Assembly (NCBI RefSeq): GCF_026393345.1
Contig: NZ_JAPLAI010000030.1
Coordinates: 35,598-99,597 of the forward strand
Length of the DNA stretch: 64,000 bases
Direction of reading: 5' to 3'
From: Microbacterium sp.
GTDB lineage: Bacteria > Actinomycetota > Actinomycetes > Actinomycetales > Microbacteriaceae
Of the stretch, positions 42,768 through 53,266 are shown piece after piece (the stretch's first letter is position 1; every line of letters starts with the position of its first letter). Position numbers and translations under genes: made by a program. The notes beneath the pieces are model-generated. The model saw only the letters and a program-made list of their open reading frames with translations. It did no database searches and was not told where the DNA came from.

Positions 42768-44074
42768 GGCCTTCCCATGCCGTAGTACTCCCACCCCGTG
42801 GCGCGCCACGCGGCCGCGTCCAGGCAGTTGCGCCCGTCCACGATGACACGCCCCGTGGCAAGCGTCGCCACGTGCTCGGGAGAAAGTTCGCGCCGGTACT
42901 CGTCCCACTCCGTGACGACGATGACAGCGTCCGCGCCGCGCAGGGCCTCGTCCGTGTCTTCGACGTAGTTCAACTGCGGATGGATGCGGCGAGCATTCTC
43001 GATTGCGGCGGGGTCGGTGACGGTGACCCAGGCGCCGAGGCCGTGAAGCTTTACCGCCACATCGAGGGCGGGGGAGTCGCGGATGTCGTCTGAGTGGGGT
43101 TTGAAGGCGGCACCGAGCACCGTGATGTTCTTCTTGAACACCGACCCGCCCAGGCCGTCGACGACGAGCTGCACGGCGCGCTCGCGCCGACGCAGGTTGA
43201 TCTCATCCATCTGACGGAGGAACGCGACGGACTCACCGCGACCGAGCTCTTCAGCGCGTGCGGAGAACGCGCGGATGTCTTTCGGCAGGCACCCGCCGCC
43301 GAAGCCAATGCCGGCACCGAGGAAGCGCCGACCGATGCGGGCGTCGTGCCCGATGGCGTCGGCGAGCTGGGTGACATCGGCCCCGGTAACCTCTGCGATT
43401 TCGGCCATGGCGTTGATAAACGAGATCTTGGTCGCCAGGAACGCGTTGGCCGAGACCTTCACAAGCTCTGCGGTCGCGTAGTCGGTGACGATGAAAGGCG
43501 TGCCCTTCGAGACAGAGGGGTGGTACACCTCGCGGAGAACGGATGCGGCTCGCTCACCCTCCTCGCCCGCGGGGACGCCGGCAACCAGACGGTCGGGGTC
43601 GATCGTGTCTTGCACGGCGTACCCTTCGCGCAGGAACTCCGGGTTCCACACGAGGGGGGCGCCCGTGGGGCTGACGCGCTCAGCGAGCGACGCCGCCGTC
43701 CCGACCGGGACCGTCGACTTACCTGCGACAATGTCGCCCTCCGCCAGGTACGGCAGTAGCCCATCAACGGCGGCGTTCACGTACGTGAGGTCTGCCGCAT
43801 AGCTGTCCTTCTGCTGCGGAGTTCCGACGCCGACGAAATGCACCTTGGCCCCTGCGGCCTGAGACATATCGGTGGTGAAGCGCAGATTTCCAGACGCGAT
43901 TCCCGCCGTGAGAATCTCCTGCAAACCAGGCTCGAAGAACGGCGCATCCCCCTTGGAAAGCGATTCGATCTTCCGCTCGTCGACGTCGATTCCGACCACG
44001 TCGTGACCGATCGACGCCATCGCGGCGGCGTGCACGGCGCCGAGGTAGCCGCAGCCGATGACAGACAGACGCAT
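42764..44074 (-). CDS. ugd: UDP-glucose 6-dehydrogenase
   Basis: This 436-residue protein has the NAD-binding start VIGCGYLGAVHAAAMASIGH, VPVGTAASLAERV, and the catalytic Cys loop GFGGGCLPKDI. The C-terminal domain carries YEDTDEALRGAD-like strands for UDP-sugar binding. It oxidises UDP-glucose to UDP-glucuronate in two NAD-dependent steps. The ribosome site CGAGGAGATCC is strong. It works directly downstream of GalU (40723). The product likely feeds a glucuronate-containing capsule. Confidence 0.93.
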   Translation of the reverse strand: MRLSVIGCGYLGAVHAAAMASIGHDVVGIDVDERKIESLSKGDAPFFEPGLQEILTAGIASGNLRFTTDMSQAAGAKVHFVGVGTPQQKDSYAADLTYVNAAVDGLLPYLAEGDIVAGKSTVPVGTAASLAERVSPTGAPLVWNPEFLREGYAVQDTIDPDRLVAGVPAGEEGERAASVLREVYHPSVSKGTPFIVTDYATAELVKVSANAFLATKISFINAMAEIAEVTGADVTQLADAIGHDARIGRRFLGAGIGFGGGCLPKDIRAFSARAEELGRGESVAFLRQMDEINLRRRERAVQLVVDGLGGSVFKKNITVLGAAFKPHSDDIRDSPALDVAVKLHGLGAWVTVTDPAAIENARRIHPQLNYVEDTDEALRGADAVIVVTEWDEYRRELSPEHVATLATGRVIVDGRNCLDAAAWRATGWEYYGMGRP

Positions 44075-44165
44075 GGATCTCCTCGTAAGTTGGGGTGCCG
44101 ACGTATTTAGTCGGCTATTCGTTGATATCAGACTTGTGTTTCGAGTACTCGACGCGAGGGAGTAG

Positions 44166-44657
44166 ATGACCGTGAGCTACCTACCCGAGGCGCTGTATCT
44201 GCAGATCGAAGAAGCGATGCCGATCGCCTGCGTCGATTTCGTTCCGGTTCGTGACGTCGACGGGGTGCGTGAGGTGGGGCTCATCTTGCGAGACTCGCCG
44301 CATGGACCGGTGTGGTGCCACCTGGGGGGCCGCATTCTGCGCGGGGAGACGATCGCCCAGGCCATTCGCCGTCACGCCGCGGATACGGTCAATCTGGTGC
44401 CGGTGCTGCCGCTGAATCCGCAGCCCGACTACGTCTACGAGTGGTTCCCGACGCAAATCGCCCCCACTGATGGGACGGTCTTCGGGAACGACCCGCGCAA
44501 GCATGCGATCGGGCTGTCGTTCGTGCTGTCGTTGGACGGGACCCCGGAGCCGCAGAACGAGGCGATCGACTTCGCCCACTTCCCACTCGGTGACCTTCCG
44601 CGTGATCTCTGGCCGGGTTGCGGCGAGCTCCTGGAGCGTCTCGGGCTCGCCGAGTGA
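44166..44657 (+). CDS. DUF4916/Nudix-like protein with a degenerate Nudix box
   Basis: This 163-residue protein is preceded by GAGGGAG and is divergent from ugd. The fold pattern is Nudix-like: VGLILRDSPHGPVWCHLGGR then ILRGETIAQAIRRHAADTVN. In the Nudix box GX5EX7REUXEEXGU, the G and first E are kept, but the REUXEE part reads R-H-A-A-D-T. The main metal-binding glutamates are therefore missing. It matches the actinobacterial DUF4916 type and is probably not a standard Nudix hydrolase. Its place in a sugar-nucleotide cluster suggests a nucleotide-sugar ligand, which is inference. Confidence 0.65.
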   Translation: MTVSYLPEALYLQIEEAMPIACVDFVPVRDVDGVREVGLILRDSPHGPVWCHLGGRILRGETIAQAIRRHAADTVNLVPVLPLNPQPDYVYEWFPTQIAPTDGTVFGNDPRKHAIGLSFVLSLDGTPEPQNEAIDFAHFPLGDLPRDLWPGCGELLERLGLAE

Positions 44658-44667
44658 CGAGTCGCCG

Positions 44668-44949
44668 TCACACGACATAGTCCCCGTTCCACCAGTCCGA
44701 GATCGTCGCCATGTACCGTCCCACCTCGATGTGCCGAGCATCCTGGCGAAAACGCTCGAAGGCGGCGTGATCGGAGAACGATCCGTCTTCGACAAGGATG
44801 CGGCCCTTGCGAGCGTCGAGAGACAGCTCAACTCGCCACTGTTCGATGCCGGGCAGGACGGCGAGTGACCGAAGCCGGGTGAGGGCTTCGGTCACTCGCT
44901 CGTCGTTGACATCGCCGTGCACTCGAAAGAGCACGATGTGTCGATACAC
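44668..44949 (-). CDS. Dabb (stress-responsive A/B barrel) domain protein
   Basis: This 93-residue protein begins with the family start MYRHIVLFRVHGDV and ends with VGRYMATISDWWNGDYVV; an Arg/Leu-rich helix and the FSDHAAFERFRQD block lie between. These small dimeric alpha/beta barrels occur as stress proteins or as cyclases. No partner gene suggests a cyclase role here. It lies 3 bp after the fucose synthase gene on the same strand. Confidence 0.8.
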   Translation of the reverse strand: MYRHIVLFRVHGDVNDERVTEALTRLRSLAVLPGIEQWRVELSLDARKGRILVEDGSFSDHAAFERFRQDARHIEVGRYMATISDWWNGDYVV

Positions 44950-44952
44950 GCG

Positions 44953-45936
44953 TTACTCGCGGATGGAATCGACGTGGTCGTGGTACCAGGCGACGGTGCG
45001 CTCGAGACCTTCTTGAAGTGAGATCTTCGACGTCCACCCGGCGTCGGCCAGCTTGGAGACATCCAACAGCTTCTGCGGGGTGCCGTCGGGCTTCGTGGTG
45101 TCCCACTCCGTCTCGCCCTCGAAGCCCGTCACACCCGCGATGGTCTCCGCGATCTCCCGAATCGTGACGTCTGACCCCGTACCGACGTTCACCTGATCCG
45201 GACCGTCGTAGTGCTCAAGAAGGTGCAGGCAGGCATCGGCCATGTCATCGGCGTGCAGGAACTCACGACGCGGTGTGCCGGTGCCCCAGTTCGTCACCGA
45301 GGATGTCCCGGATTTCGCCGCTTCGTCGTACCGCCGGATCAACGCGGGAAGAACGTGCGAACCCTTCGGCGAGAAGTTGTCGTTCGGCCCATAGAGGTTC
45401 GTCGGCATGGCGCTGATCCACGGCAGACCGTATTGGCGACGAACCGCCTGGGTCTGCAGGATGCCGGCGATCTTCGCGATCGCGTAGGCATCGTTCGTCG
45501 GCTCCAGATGGCCGGTGAGCAGCGAGTCCTCGCGGATCGGCTGTCCGGCCATCTTCGGGTAGATGCAGGACGACCCGAGGAACAGCACCCGCTCGACGTC
45601 GTTTGCCAGGGCAGCGTCGAGCACGTTGACCTGGATGCGCATGTTGTCGGAGAGGAAGTCGACGGGATAGGTCGAGTTGGCGAGAATGCCACCCACCTTC
45701 GCAGCAGCGAGCACGACGTACCTCGGCTTGACCGAGCCCATGTACTCGAACACCGCGTCGCGGTTCTTCAGGTCGAGTTCGGCTGAGGTCTTCCCGACGA
45801 TGTTCTCGAATCCGGCTGCTTCGAGGCGGCGCCAGATGGCGGATCCGACGAGCCCACCGTGCCCGGCGACGTAGAACGTCGCATCGCGGTCTAGCTCCGA
45901 CGGCGAGTAGTCGACACCGTCGATCGCGGTGCTCAC
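44953..45936 (-). CDS. fcl: GDP-L-fucose synthase (3,5-epimerase/4-reductase)
   Basis: The GTG at 45936 overlaps the stop of gmd (GTGA) and gives 327 residues. It is a short-chain reductase with the NADP motif [16 protein letters not shown], the [13 protein letters not shown] block carrying Ser and Cys, and the YAIAKIAG Tyr-x-x-x-Lys pair. It converts GDP-4-keto-6-deoxymannose to GDP-L-fucose. The tail [18 protein letters not shown] is typical of the family. Confidence 0.92.
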   Translation of the reverse strand: MSTAIDGVDYSPSELDRDATFYVAGHGGLVGSAIWRRLEAAGFENIVGKTSAELDLKNRDAVFEYMGSVKPRYVVLAAAKVGGILANSTYPVDFLSDNMRIQVNVLDAALANDVERVLFLGSSCIYPKMAGQPIREDSLLTGHLEPTNDAYAIAKIAGILQTQAVRRQYGLPWISAMPTNLYGPNDNFSPKGSHVLPALIRRYDEAAKSGTSSVTNWGTGTPRREFLHADDMADACLHLLEHYDGPDQVNVGTGSDVTIREIAETIAGVTGFEGETEWDTTKPDGTPQKLLDVSKLADAGWTSKISLQEGLERTVAWYHDHVDSIRE

Positions 45937-46961
45937 GCGGTTCCCCACGAAGCAAGCTTCACGGTGTCGCGATAGTCGGAGCCCTTTTCAAGTTCTTCCA
46001 CATCGGCGTCAACCATGAGCTTGGCCAGTTCCTTCCCATCGATAGTGGGAACCCAGCCGAGTTTCTCGGCCGCCTTCGACGGGTCTCCGATGAGCGCGTC
46101 TACCTCGGTGGGGCGCAGGTAGCGGTCGTCGAACTTGACGAACTCCTGCCAGTCCAGCCCGACTCGGCCGAACGCGGTCTCGAGGAAGTCCTTGATCGTG
46201 AGGCCGACACCCGTCGCGAGAACGAAGTCCTCGGGCTCATCGACCTGGAGCATGCGCCACATGCCCTCGACGTACTCCGCGGCGTAGCCCCAGTCACGGA
46301 TCGAGTCGAGGTTGCCGAGGTAGATGTCCTTCTGCACGCCAGCTTTGATGCGAGCGACGGCGCGCGTGATCTTGCGCGTCACGAAGGTTTCACCGCGGCG
46401 AGGGGATTCGTGGTTGAACAGGATGCCGTTCACCGCGAACATGTCGTACGCCTCGCGGTAGTTCTTCGTGATCCAGTAGCTGTACAGCTTCGCCGCGGCA
46501 TAGGGCGAGCGCGGGTAGAACGGGGTGGTCTCGGACTGCGGGGGAGGCGTCGCGCCGTAGAGCTCCGAGGTGGACGCCTGGTAAAAGCGCGTTTCGACAC
46601 CGGATAGCCGAACCGCCTCAAGCAGTCGAATCGTGCCCGTACCTGTGGTGTCGGCGGTGTGTTCGGGCTCATCGAACGAAACGCGCACGTGTGACTGCGC
46701 GGCGAGATTGTAGACCTCGTCGGGATTGATTTGCGCCATGAGGGTGACGAGGCGTGCACCGTCGCTGAGGTCGCCGTAGTGGAGGAAGAGCTTCGCGTTC
46801 GGGTCGTGCGGGTCCTTGTAGAGGTGGTCGATACGGTGGGTGTTGAACGTTGAGGCACGGCGGATTAGGCCATGTACTTCATAGCCCTTCGAAAGTAACA
46901 GTTCGGCGAGGTACGAACCGTCTTGGCCCGTGATGCCGGTGATGAGTGCACGTTTAGCCAA
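45933..46961 (-). CDS. gmd: GDP-mannose 4,6-dehydratase
   Basis: This 342-residue protein uses a TTG start with GGGGA upstream. It has the NAD(P) motif [33 protein letters not shown], the [20 protein letters not shown] block, and [17 protein letters not shown] with the catalytic Tyr-x-x-x-Lys. It turns GDP-mannose into GDP-4-keto-6-deoxymannose, the substrate of the next gene product. The two genes overlap, so GDP-L-fucose supply is one unit. Confidence 0.94.
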   Translation of the reverse strand: MAKRALITGITGQDGSYLAELLLSKGYEVHGLIRRASTFNTHRIDHLYKDPHDPNAKLFLHYGDLSDGARLVTLMAQINPDEVYNLAAQSHVRVSFDEPEHTADTTGTGTIRLLEAVRLSGVETRFYQASTSELYGATPPPQSETTPFYPRSPYAAAKLYSYWITKNYREAYDMFAVNGILFNHESPRRGETFVTRKITRAVARIKAGVQKDIYLGNLDSIRDWGYAAEYVEGMWRMLQVDEPEDFVLATGVGLTIKDFLETAFGRVGLDWQEFVKFDDRYLRPTEVDALIGDPSKAAEKLGWVPTIDGKELAKLMVDADVEELEKGSDYRDTVKLASWGTA

Positions 46962-47129
46962 CTAGAGATCCCCAGTTCGAGTATTCATGACGGCGACGCC
47001 CGGGCTCAGCAACCAACGCTCGGGCGGCGTTATACGACAACGACGGCAGTGTATCCAATGGATCGAACAACCATGTTTCAGGAACGGGAGGCTGACCCGC
47101 TTTTCCGGACACCTGGGTTGAGGCGATGA

Positions 47130-47390
47130 TCGTCTCAGAGAGTACGTGAGATACCTATTGAACACTCGCCGGAGTTCCGGCGTCGAGCCCTGGACCTGGT
47201 CGCGCAGGCGAACCCGGTCGGCCAGACCGCCCGTGATCTCGGGATCAGCGAGTCCTCCCTATGGAACTGGATGAACCGGGACGCGTTCGATACCGGCCGC
47301 AAGCCCGGTCTGACGACCAGGCACAAAGAGTTCGTCGAGCTGCGGCGCGGGCTGCGGGTACTGGAAGAGCAGGTCAAGTGGCAACCTATC
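47130..47390 (+). mobile_element. IS3-family OrfA remnant in a 640-bp gap
   Basis: In one frame this stretch encodes a helix-turn-helix transposase start: IEHSPEFRRRALDLVAQANP, then TARDLGISESSLWNWMNRDA and a leucine-zipper-like end ELRRGLRVLEEQVK. There is no start codon, and the frame leaves the family after about 80 residues. OrfB is absent here. The rest of the gap (46962-47129 and 47391-47598) shows no gene; it presumably holds the gmd promoter on the left and the acyltransferase promoter on the right. Confidence 0.7.
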
Positions 47391-47598
47391 CGTTCCTCGC
47401 ACCCCTCAGTAGCCCGATTCATTCCCCTCGCCCAACCGGAGCAGACGCGGTTCAACCTGAGTTTGACCTGAGGGGACGGACTCGTCAATACTGTCCGTGC
47501 CGACGAAGCGCATAGCACGTGGCCCATCAGAGCACAGAGCGCGCGCACGTCATGGCTGGTTTTGCCTCTGATCTCGATAGACAACAGACGGTGGGTGT

Positions 47599-48162
47599 AT
47601 GAGTCAGACGTATCAGTCACGCCTAGCTCGCGTAGTCAGCGATCCAAAGCGCAGCGCACTAATTCTGAGTGGGAGAATGCGGCGCGTTGCCGCCTCATAC
47701 GTCATGAATGCTGCCGCCTCTACGCTCATTCCAATAGTGTTACGTACATCTATTTACAGAGTCTGCGGAGCCCGAATTTCTTCCAGTGCCAGGGTATTTG
47801 GCGGGGTATTTGCTCGATCTCATCATCTGCGGCTGGGGCCCAGAGTTACTATTAACGTCAACTGCGTGATCGACAACTGGGCTCCTGTGACGGTGGGGGC
47901 CCGCACGGGAATCGGGGTCGGCGTGCAATTGCTCACTAGCTCGCACGAGATGGAGGATCCCCGGGTCCGCGCCGGCAAGTCGACCTTCGGTGAAATATCT
48001 ATCGGCGAAGGAGTGTGGGTTGGTAGTGGTGCGATAATCTTGCCGGGCATCACTATCGGTGACGGTGCAGTGGTGGCTGCGGGCGCGGTGGTCACGAGAG
48101 ATGTCGATCCCCACACTCTGGTAGGAGGCGTCCCGGCACGAGTGCTGAGGAACCTCCAGTGA
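47599..48162 (+). CDS. hexapeptide-repeat acyltransferase
   Basis: This 187-residue protein has left-handed beta-helix hexapeptides (VTVGARTGIGVGVQLLTSSH, ISIGEGVWVGSGAIILPGIT) and the trimer-forming His of the LLTSSHEMED block. It is of the WcaF/maltose O-acetyltransferase type and likely adds acetyl groups to a capsule sugar using acetyl-CoA. Base composition is more AT-rich than around ugd, which with the nearby IS fragments suggests recent acquisition. The next gene starts in its stop (GTGA). Confidence 0.85.
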   Translation: MSQTYQSRLARVVSDPKRSALILSGRMRRVAASYVMNAAASTLIPIVLRTSIYRVCGARISSSARVFGGVFARSHHLRLGPRVTINVNCVIDNWAPVTVGARTGIGVGVQLLTSSHEMEDPRVRAGKSTFGEISIGEGVWVGSGAIILPGITIGDGAVVAAGAVVTRDVDPHTLVGGVPARVLRNLQ

Positions 48163-49106
48163 GCACGAAGGTCTCGGTCGTTATTCCGACCATGCTCAGG
48201 TCGACGCTTTCCGCCGCAGTGGAAAGCGTTGAGCGCCAGACAGTCGACCGCTCGAATATAGAGATAATTGTGGTGGCTGACGTTGGTCCCGATTCTATAA
48301 TCCCGGAAGGAATTGCAGATCGTTGTGATCGAATAATTCTTACTGGCGGCGGGAAGGGCGGCGGTGGCGCACGTGCAACCGGGGTAAGGGCCGCCACCCA
48401 CGATCTCGTAGCCTTCTTAGACGATGACGACGAGTGGCTCCCCGCCAAGCTTGAGCATCAGCTCCACGCCTTGGGAAAGGGTGACCCTTTGACCATTGTG
48501 AGTTGCCAGGTCATCCAGCACGGGGCTTCGCTAGCCGAACGCGTTGTGCCCGTCGATGTCATTGCGCAAGGCCAAAATATTCAGGACTACCTGTTCCGCC
48601 GCCGAAGTGCGTCCATTGGCAGAGCGTCGATGTTCACTTCAACGCTTCTCGCAAGTCGCGAGCTTCTTCTGCGGACTGAGTGGAATAGTTCGCTTCGTCG
48701 ACATCAAGATTGGGACTGGCTTGTGCGTGTTGGCCGTGTCCCAGGGGTCCAGTTTGTTCAATTGCAGAAGCCTCTGGTTCGGTATTGGACGGGTTCTGCC
48801 AACTCGATATCCGCAAGCGCAAACTGGAGAGATTCCCTCAATTGGTATCTCTCGGTAGCCGAGGACTGGCACCCCCAAACCGCCGTCGATTTTCTATTTG
48901 CTCAAACATTGCGTTATTCGCTGCAGTCTCGTTCTTTTTCCGGCGTGCGTTCGGTCTTGAGTGCTGCCTTATCGCTGCGCAGAATGCCCTCGTGGTCGTG
49001 CGTCATCGTGGGCGCCAGTGGTGTTTTCGGCCGAGCTCAGCTACAGCGAGCGATGCATGCTACAGGACGCGCATACGTATCAAACGGGGAGCGAGCGAAT
49101 CCCTGA
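48159..49106 (+). CDS. family 2 glycosyltransferase
   Basis: The GTG at 48159 overlaps the acyltransferase stop. The 315-residue protein starts with VSVVIPTMLRSTLSAAVESV and has the metal-binding FLDDDDEWLP and an RRHQDWDWLVR acceptor-site motif; it has no membrane segment. It is an inverting GT-A transferase that would add one sugar to the lipid-linked repeat unit. The donor is unknown. Its codon use is less GC-biased than that of the upstream sugar-nucleotide genes. Confidence 0.87.
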   Translation: MSTKVSVVIPTMLRSTLSAAVESVERQTVDRSNIEIIVVADVGPDSIIPEGIADRCDRIILTGGGKGGGGARATGVRAATHDLVAFLDDDDEWLPAKLEHQLHALGKGDPLTIVSCQVIQHGASLAERVVPVDVIAQGQNIQDYLFRRRSASIGRASMFTSTLLASRELLLRTEWNSSLRRHQDWDWLVRVGRVPGVQFVQLQKPLVRYWTGSANSISASANWRDSLNWYLSVAEDWHPQTAVDFLFAQTLRYSLQSRSFSGVRSVLSAALSLRRMPSWSCVIVGASGVFGRAQLQRAMHATGRAYVSNGERANP

Positions 49107-49167
49107 CAACTTGACCGCCCCGCGGAATAGGTTCTAGTTTTGGTGGCTACTGGTGACCTTATCCGGC

Positions 49168-49717
49168 TCATCGCGTTTGAGGGTGTAGTCGGGGTCTGAA
49201 TCCTCCGGACTCGAGCAGGCTCCGTGCGATGTAGTTGGTGAGGTTGCGGAAGCCCAGGGCGGAGCCGCGGAGGTGTTCGAGCTGGCCGTTGATCGCCTCG
49301 GTCGGTCCGTTGCTCGTGCCGTCCGGTCGAAGGACGCGAGCATGTCAGCGGCGCGCTGCTGGGCGTGAAGAACGAACTGGTGACAGATTCGGTTTAGGCC
49401 GCGAGTGTGAGCGGCTCGGTTAGCTTGGCCTCGAACTCGATGGGCGTCAACCCGCCGAGGGTGTCCTGGGCTCGCTGGCGGTGGTATTTCCGCTCGATCC
49501 AGACGACGATCGCGAACCGCAGGTCCTGCCGGCTGGCCCAGCGCTGCTGGTTGAGGACGTTGGTTTGAAGGAGCGACCAAAAGCTCTCCATGGCGGCGTT
49601 GTCCGGCTCTTCGGACTTCCGGTGGGGGTGAGGCTCGCCGGGTGAGTTCGGGCGGGTAGGGGTCGAGGTCCCCGAGGATCAGTAGCGCCAACTGCTGCTC
49701 CAACCGAGGACCTCGAC
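49168..49717 (-). mobile_element. composite ISL3 and IS3 transposase remnants
   Basis: Reading leftward on the minus strand, 49168-49380 holds the C-terminus of an ISL3-type transposase (GTSNGPTEAINGQLEHLRGS, then RNLTNYIARSLLE) with a frameshift before it. 49394-49603 holds the C-terminus of an IS3 OrfB (DNAAMESFWSLLQTNVLNQQ, YHRQRAQDTLGGLTPIEFEA). 49604-49717 has no intact gene. None is functional. The debris separates the glycosyltransferase unit from the esterase gene. The 60 bp before 49168 hold nothing recognisable. Confidence 0.7.
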
Positions 49718-51861
49718 GTGTCTCACCATAGTTCGGGGTTCGTTGAGGGGATCGAGGACGACGAGTCCGACATCGGACAGGCCCTAACGACCAAGTTTGT
49801 GCCTGTTGGCGAGCCGGGATACGACATCATCCCCGTCTTCGGACAGTCGAACTCTGCAGGGGCGGGTACGGGATATGACACCGTCCGTTTCGATGTGCAG
49901 GACTCGCGTGTCGACGCATTCCCCTCCGGCGGGGCGTACGCGCGTCAAATCGTCCGTGCAGGCGAGCCCATGTCGCAGTACGCGCAGGACGCGTCGATCG
50001 CGACAGCGCCCCCGGGGATGAGTTTCGCGCTGCCTTTCGCGCGGCAGTATGCCGCGACCCTCCCATACGCGCGGAAGGTGCTCTTGGTGCCGTGCGGGTT
50101 CGGAGGTACGGGCCTCTCCACGCCCGACTCCCGCGGCGGGACGCGGAACTGGGCGGCTACCACCACCGGCTCAGATAGTCTCCTGAATGCCACGATCGCC
50201 GCTGTCGCCGCAGCTGTCGCTGCCGCCGGCCCTGGTGTCCGCATCCCCTTTGCTCTCTGGCACCAGGGTGAGCAGGACGCATCCAACGGTCGCACCACTG
50301 CGCAGTACGCCGCGGACTTCGACGCGATGCTCGCGAAGTTCCGGGCGGCGGTGTCGCCCGATCTCCCTATGGTCGTCGGCCGGTTCACGGCGGAGCAGCG
50401 GGCGTTCGGTTCGTCCCAGGTGATCGACGCTGCGGTGCTCGACGCGCCTCGACGCAACCTCCGGGTAAGTGTCGCCGCAGCAGTGCCCTCGGGGAACTCC
50501 GATCCGCTGAATGGCGCGGTTCACTTCAGCGCGGGCGGACAGCGGATCCTAGCGAAGAACTACTTCGCTGCGCTCCCGGTGGCGTTCGCGAACGTGCTTC
50601 ACGAGGCGCCGGTCACGCCCGGCTCAGTGTCGCTGACGCAGGCGGGCACCACGCTCACGGCAGAGTGGGCGACGCCGTTGTGCCGCGCGACGGACTTCAA
50701 CGTGCGATACAGCACAGATGGTGGGTCGACGTGGGCTAGTCTCACGCGGGCGCAGTCCGTGGCACCCGTTGCCACACTGACCGGGCAGACGCTCGGCCAG
50801 ACAGTTCAGGTGCAGGTGCGGACGGTGAACGAGGAGGGCGTGTCGGCATGGAGCGCCTCGGCGACAGTCACGCTCAAGCGGACGCCCAACGCTCCCACCG
50901 GGCTGAACGCGGGCTCCGCCACGGGCAACGTGCAGCCGCTGGCGTGGGCTGCACCGGCCACAGATAGCAACCACGACGCGGCGACTAGCTACCGCATCGA
51001 GTACAAGAAACCGGTCGATGCCACCTGGACACAGGGGCCGGTTATCACTGGCACAACGGGCACGGTGACAGTTCCGGAGTTCGTGACCGAGTACCAGTAC
51101 CGGATCGTCGCTCTCAACGCGGGTGGCGCGAGCGCCGCCTCCAACACCGTCACAGCGACGACTGGGATGGTTGCCGACATGCGCAGCGGGCTGCTCCGGG
51201 AGTATTCGGCGGCCTCGGTGACCGGGGTGTCGGACGGTGGAGTGGTTACATCCGTCCCCGACAGCAGCGGCTTCAGCGGGCCCGATGTGACTCAGGCGAC
51301 GGCGGGAGCGAGGCCCACCCTGAAGCTGAATGCTGCGAACGGACAGCCCGCGCTCGTCTTCGACGGGGTGAACGACTTCCTCGCAGACAGCAGCAGCCCG
51401 TATGCAACGACCGGCGCGGAGACTGTTGTCGCGATCGTGAAGCACACGGGCGGCACGCTTTCATCCGGGGAGGCGGTTCCGGTCATCGGGTCGGGTCAGA
51501 ACCCGCGCTGATTCAGGTCTACAACCCGTCGTCGGGGAACGTGTTCACGATCAATGCCGGGTCGCTGCGCAGCTCGGGAGTATCCGCAGACGGCGGATTC
51601 CAACTCGTGGCCGGTCTGTTCGCAGGGGGTACTGCCGCGATGGGGACGGCCTATGCAGACGGCGCAAGTGCGTCGGGCGGCACGGGAACGAATGCCCGTA
51701 ACGGCATCGTCCTCGCCGGGTCTGCTCGATCGGGTGGCCCCGCCGTCGACACGTTCGCGTCGGTCGAGATTGTCGCGGTTCGCCTCTACGATCACCAGCT
51801 GACCACGGCCGAACTGGCTGCGCTGCGGACTTTCTGTCAGCAGCGGTACGGAACTCCCTAG
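49718..51861 (+). pseudogene. SGNH/sialate-O-acetylesterase-like protein with Fn3 and LamG-like domains, frameshifted
   Basis: The first frame (GTG at 49718) codes for 597 residues. It contains an SGNH esterase domain with DIIPVFGQSNSAG (nucleophile Ser), FALWHQGEQDASNG and the catalytic NGAVHFSAGGQRI. Two Fn3 domains follow (about 310-490), then the first half of a LamG/concanavalin-like domain. It stops at 51511, but the LamG continues one frame back from about 51495 (IQVYNPSSGNVFTINAGSLR) to 51861. One lost base near 51490-51500 explains the break. The esterase part is intact and may still be made. No signal peptide is seen, and the first 35 codons may come from the IS debris. It may deacetylate the polysaccharide or derive from a phage tail. 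Confidence 0.7.
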
Positions 51862-53249
51862 CCGCGGCTGTCGCGAACGCCGGCCGTCAGGTGCACGACG
51901 TGGCCGTGAGGGGCCCGTCCCACCTGACGGCCGGCCGGCTTCCTCACGGCTGCGACCGGCGCACCCAGTTCGGGCGCCGGCTCCGATTTCATCCCCGTCG
52001 ACATGATCGCTGTGATGAACAGGAATGCCGGAACGACCGCGAAGTTCATCCCGTACAGGTGCAGGGACAGGAATGGCTCAGTCGGAGAGCTGGCCAGGAA
52101 TGCGGCGACCAGCGCGGGATACACCGGGCGTATCGGGCGCTGAAGCGCCATGAAAACGAAGATCGCGAGCATCACCACAGTGAGGAGACCGCCGAGGAGA
52201 CCCGTCTCTGCGACCGCTTGGAGGATTTGATTGTGGGCGTGAAGCAATCCCGCATCGAGATATGGCGAAGTGCCGTCTGGCTGGAAAGCCAATGGACCGT
52301 ATCCCTGTAGTGGGTTCTGCCAGAAGTAGCCCTCAACGAGCGCCCACACCCGGAATCGTCCATTCGTGGCCAGGTCGGAGGTCAGCACGCTCGCATCCTC
52401 GCTCGGGACGAGGTTGGCGATCAGCCAGACAAGGATAAGGATGACAGGAGCGGAGACGAGCGCTCGGCCGACGACGGATCCGCCTCGGAAGAACCAGGCG
52501 ACGACCGCGACGACACCGAGCGAGACGATCGCTACTCGCGACTCCGCGAGTCCGAGGGCCAGCAAGGACATAGCGAAGACAACCCACCTCATCCGGGACC
52601 GCACGGCGAAGGCAATGACGATCGCCACAAGCGCGGTCAGGGAGAGCAAGTTCGGGTGAGGCGCGAGACCCCCCAACCTCCACATGAGCCCGAGTACCTG
52701 GACGCGTCGCTGGTCGCTCTGAAAGTGCGCGTATGCGAAATCAGGCAAGATGAAGGCCAGCAGGACGCTGCCTGTAACGATGACGGCGGCAGCGCTACCC
52801 GCCAGCCGCAGTAGTTGCTCTCGGGTGGACCCGCTTTGATACACGAGGTACACGAACAGCGGCAAGAATGCAAGCGAGGACTCTTCTTGTACGTGGCTCG
52901 CGATGGGGCCTCCAGCGAGGAACATGTAGACCAGCTCGAGGATCGTCAAGATCACCGTGACGACGAGCAAGGCTCGGTTCAATTTCCCTTCGCCGCGTCG
53001 GTGTGCGAAGAGTGATATCGCCCCGATGAACAGCAGTACTGCAGTGCTTACCAGGACGATCTGACTTGCCACTGCGTCGAGCTCGATTCGCCGCAGTACG
53101 GTGATCGTTCCACCGGATGCCACCGTGACCCAGAGGCCAGCCCGGAGTAGTCCGGACCTACTGATTAGGCCGCGCCGCGTGAGTGTGCCCAGGGCGACAA
53201 TCCACACGATCGCGGTGATAGCTATGAACGCGCCAGCGAATAGGGGCAA
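51858..53249 (-). CDS. O-antigen ligase/Wzy-like polymerase
   Basis: This 463-residue membrane protein (TTG start) has about eleven helices. The large loop near residues 295-340 contains DLATNGRFRVWALVEGYFWQ, NPLQGYG and HAHNQILQAVAETGLLGG, the pattern of the Wzy_C/WaaL family. It likely joins lipid-linked repeat units at the outer face of the membrane. It is the only polymerase candidate in the cluster. It overlaps the tail of the esterase gene by 4 bp in convergent orientation. Confidence 0.85.
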   Translation of the reverse strand: MPLFAGAFIAITAIVWIVALGTLTRRGLISRSGLLRAGLWVTVASGGTITVLRRIELDAVASQIVLVSTAVLLFIGAISLFAHRRGEGKLNRALLVVTVILTILELVYMFLAGGPIASHVQEESSLAFLPLFVYLVYQSGSTREQLLRLAGSAAAVIVTGSVLLAFILPDFAYAHFQSDQRRVQVLGLMWRLGGLAPHPNLLSLTALVAIVIAFAVRSRMRWVVFAMSLLALGLAESRVAIVSLGVVAVVAWFFRGGSVVGRALVSAPVILILVWLIANLVPSEDASVLTSDLATNGRFRVWALVEGYFWQNPLQGYGPLAFQPDGTSPYLDAGLLHAHNQILQAVAETGLLGGLLTVVMLAIFVFMALQRPIRPVYPALVAAFLASSPTEPFLSLHLYGMNFAVVPAFLFITAIMSTGMKSEPAPELGAPVAAVRKPAGRQVGRAPHGHVVHLTAGVRDSRG

Positions 53250-53266
53250 CGTGATTCGCCTTTCGC

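Noticed and set aside
49718..51861. Prophage tail region
   Set aside because: The SGNH-Fn3-LamG layout occurs in phage tails, but no other phage gene is near and the neighbours are polysaccharide genes and IS fragments.
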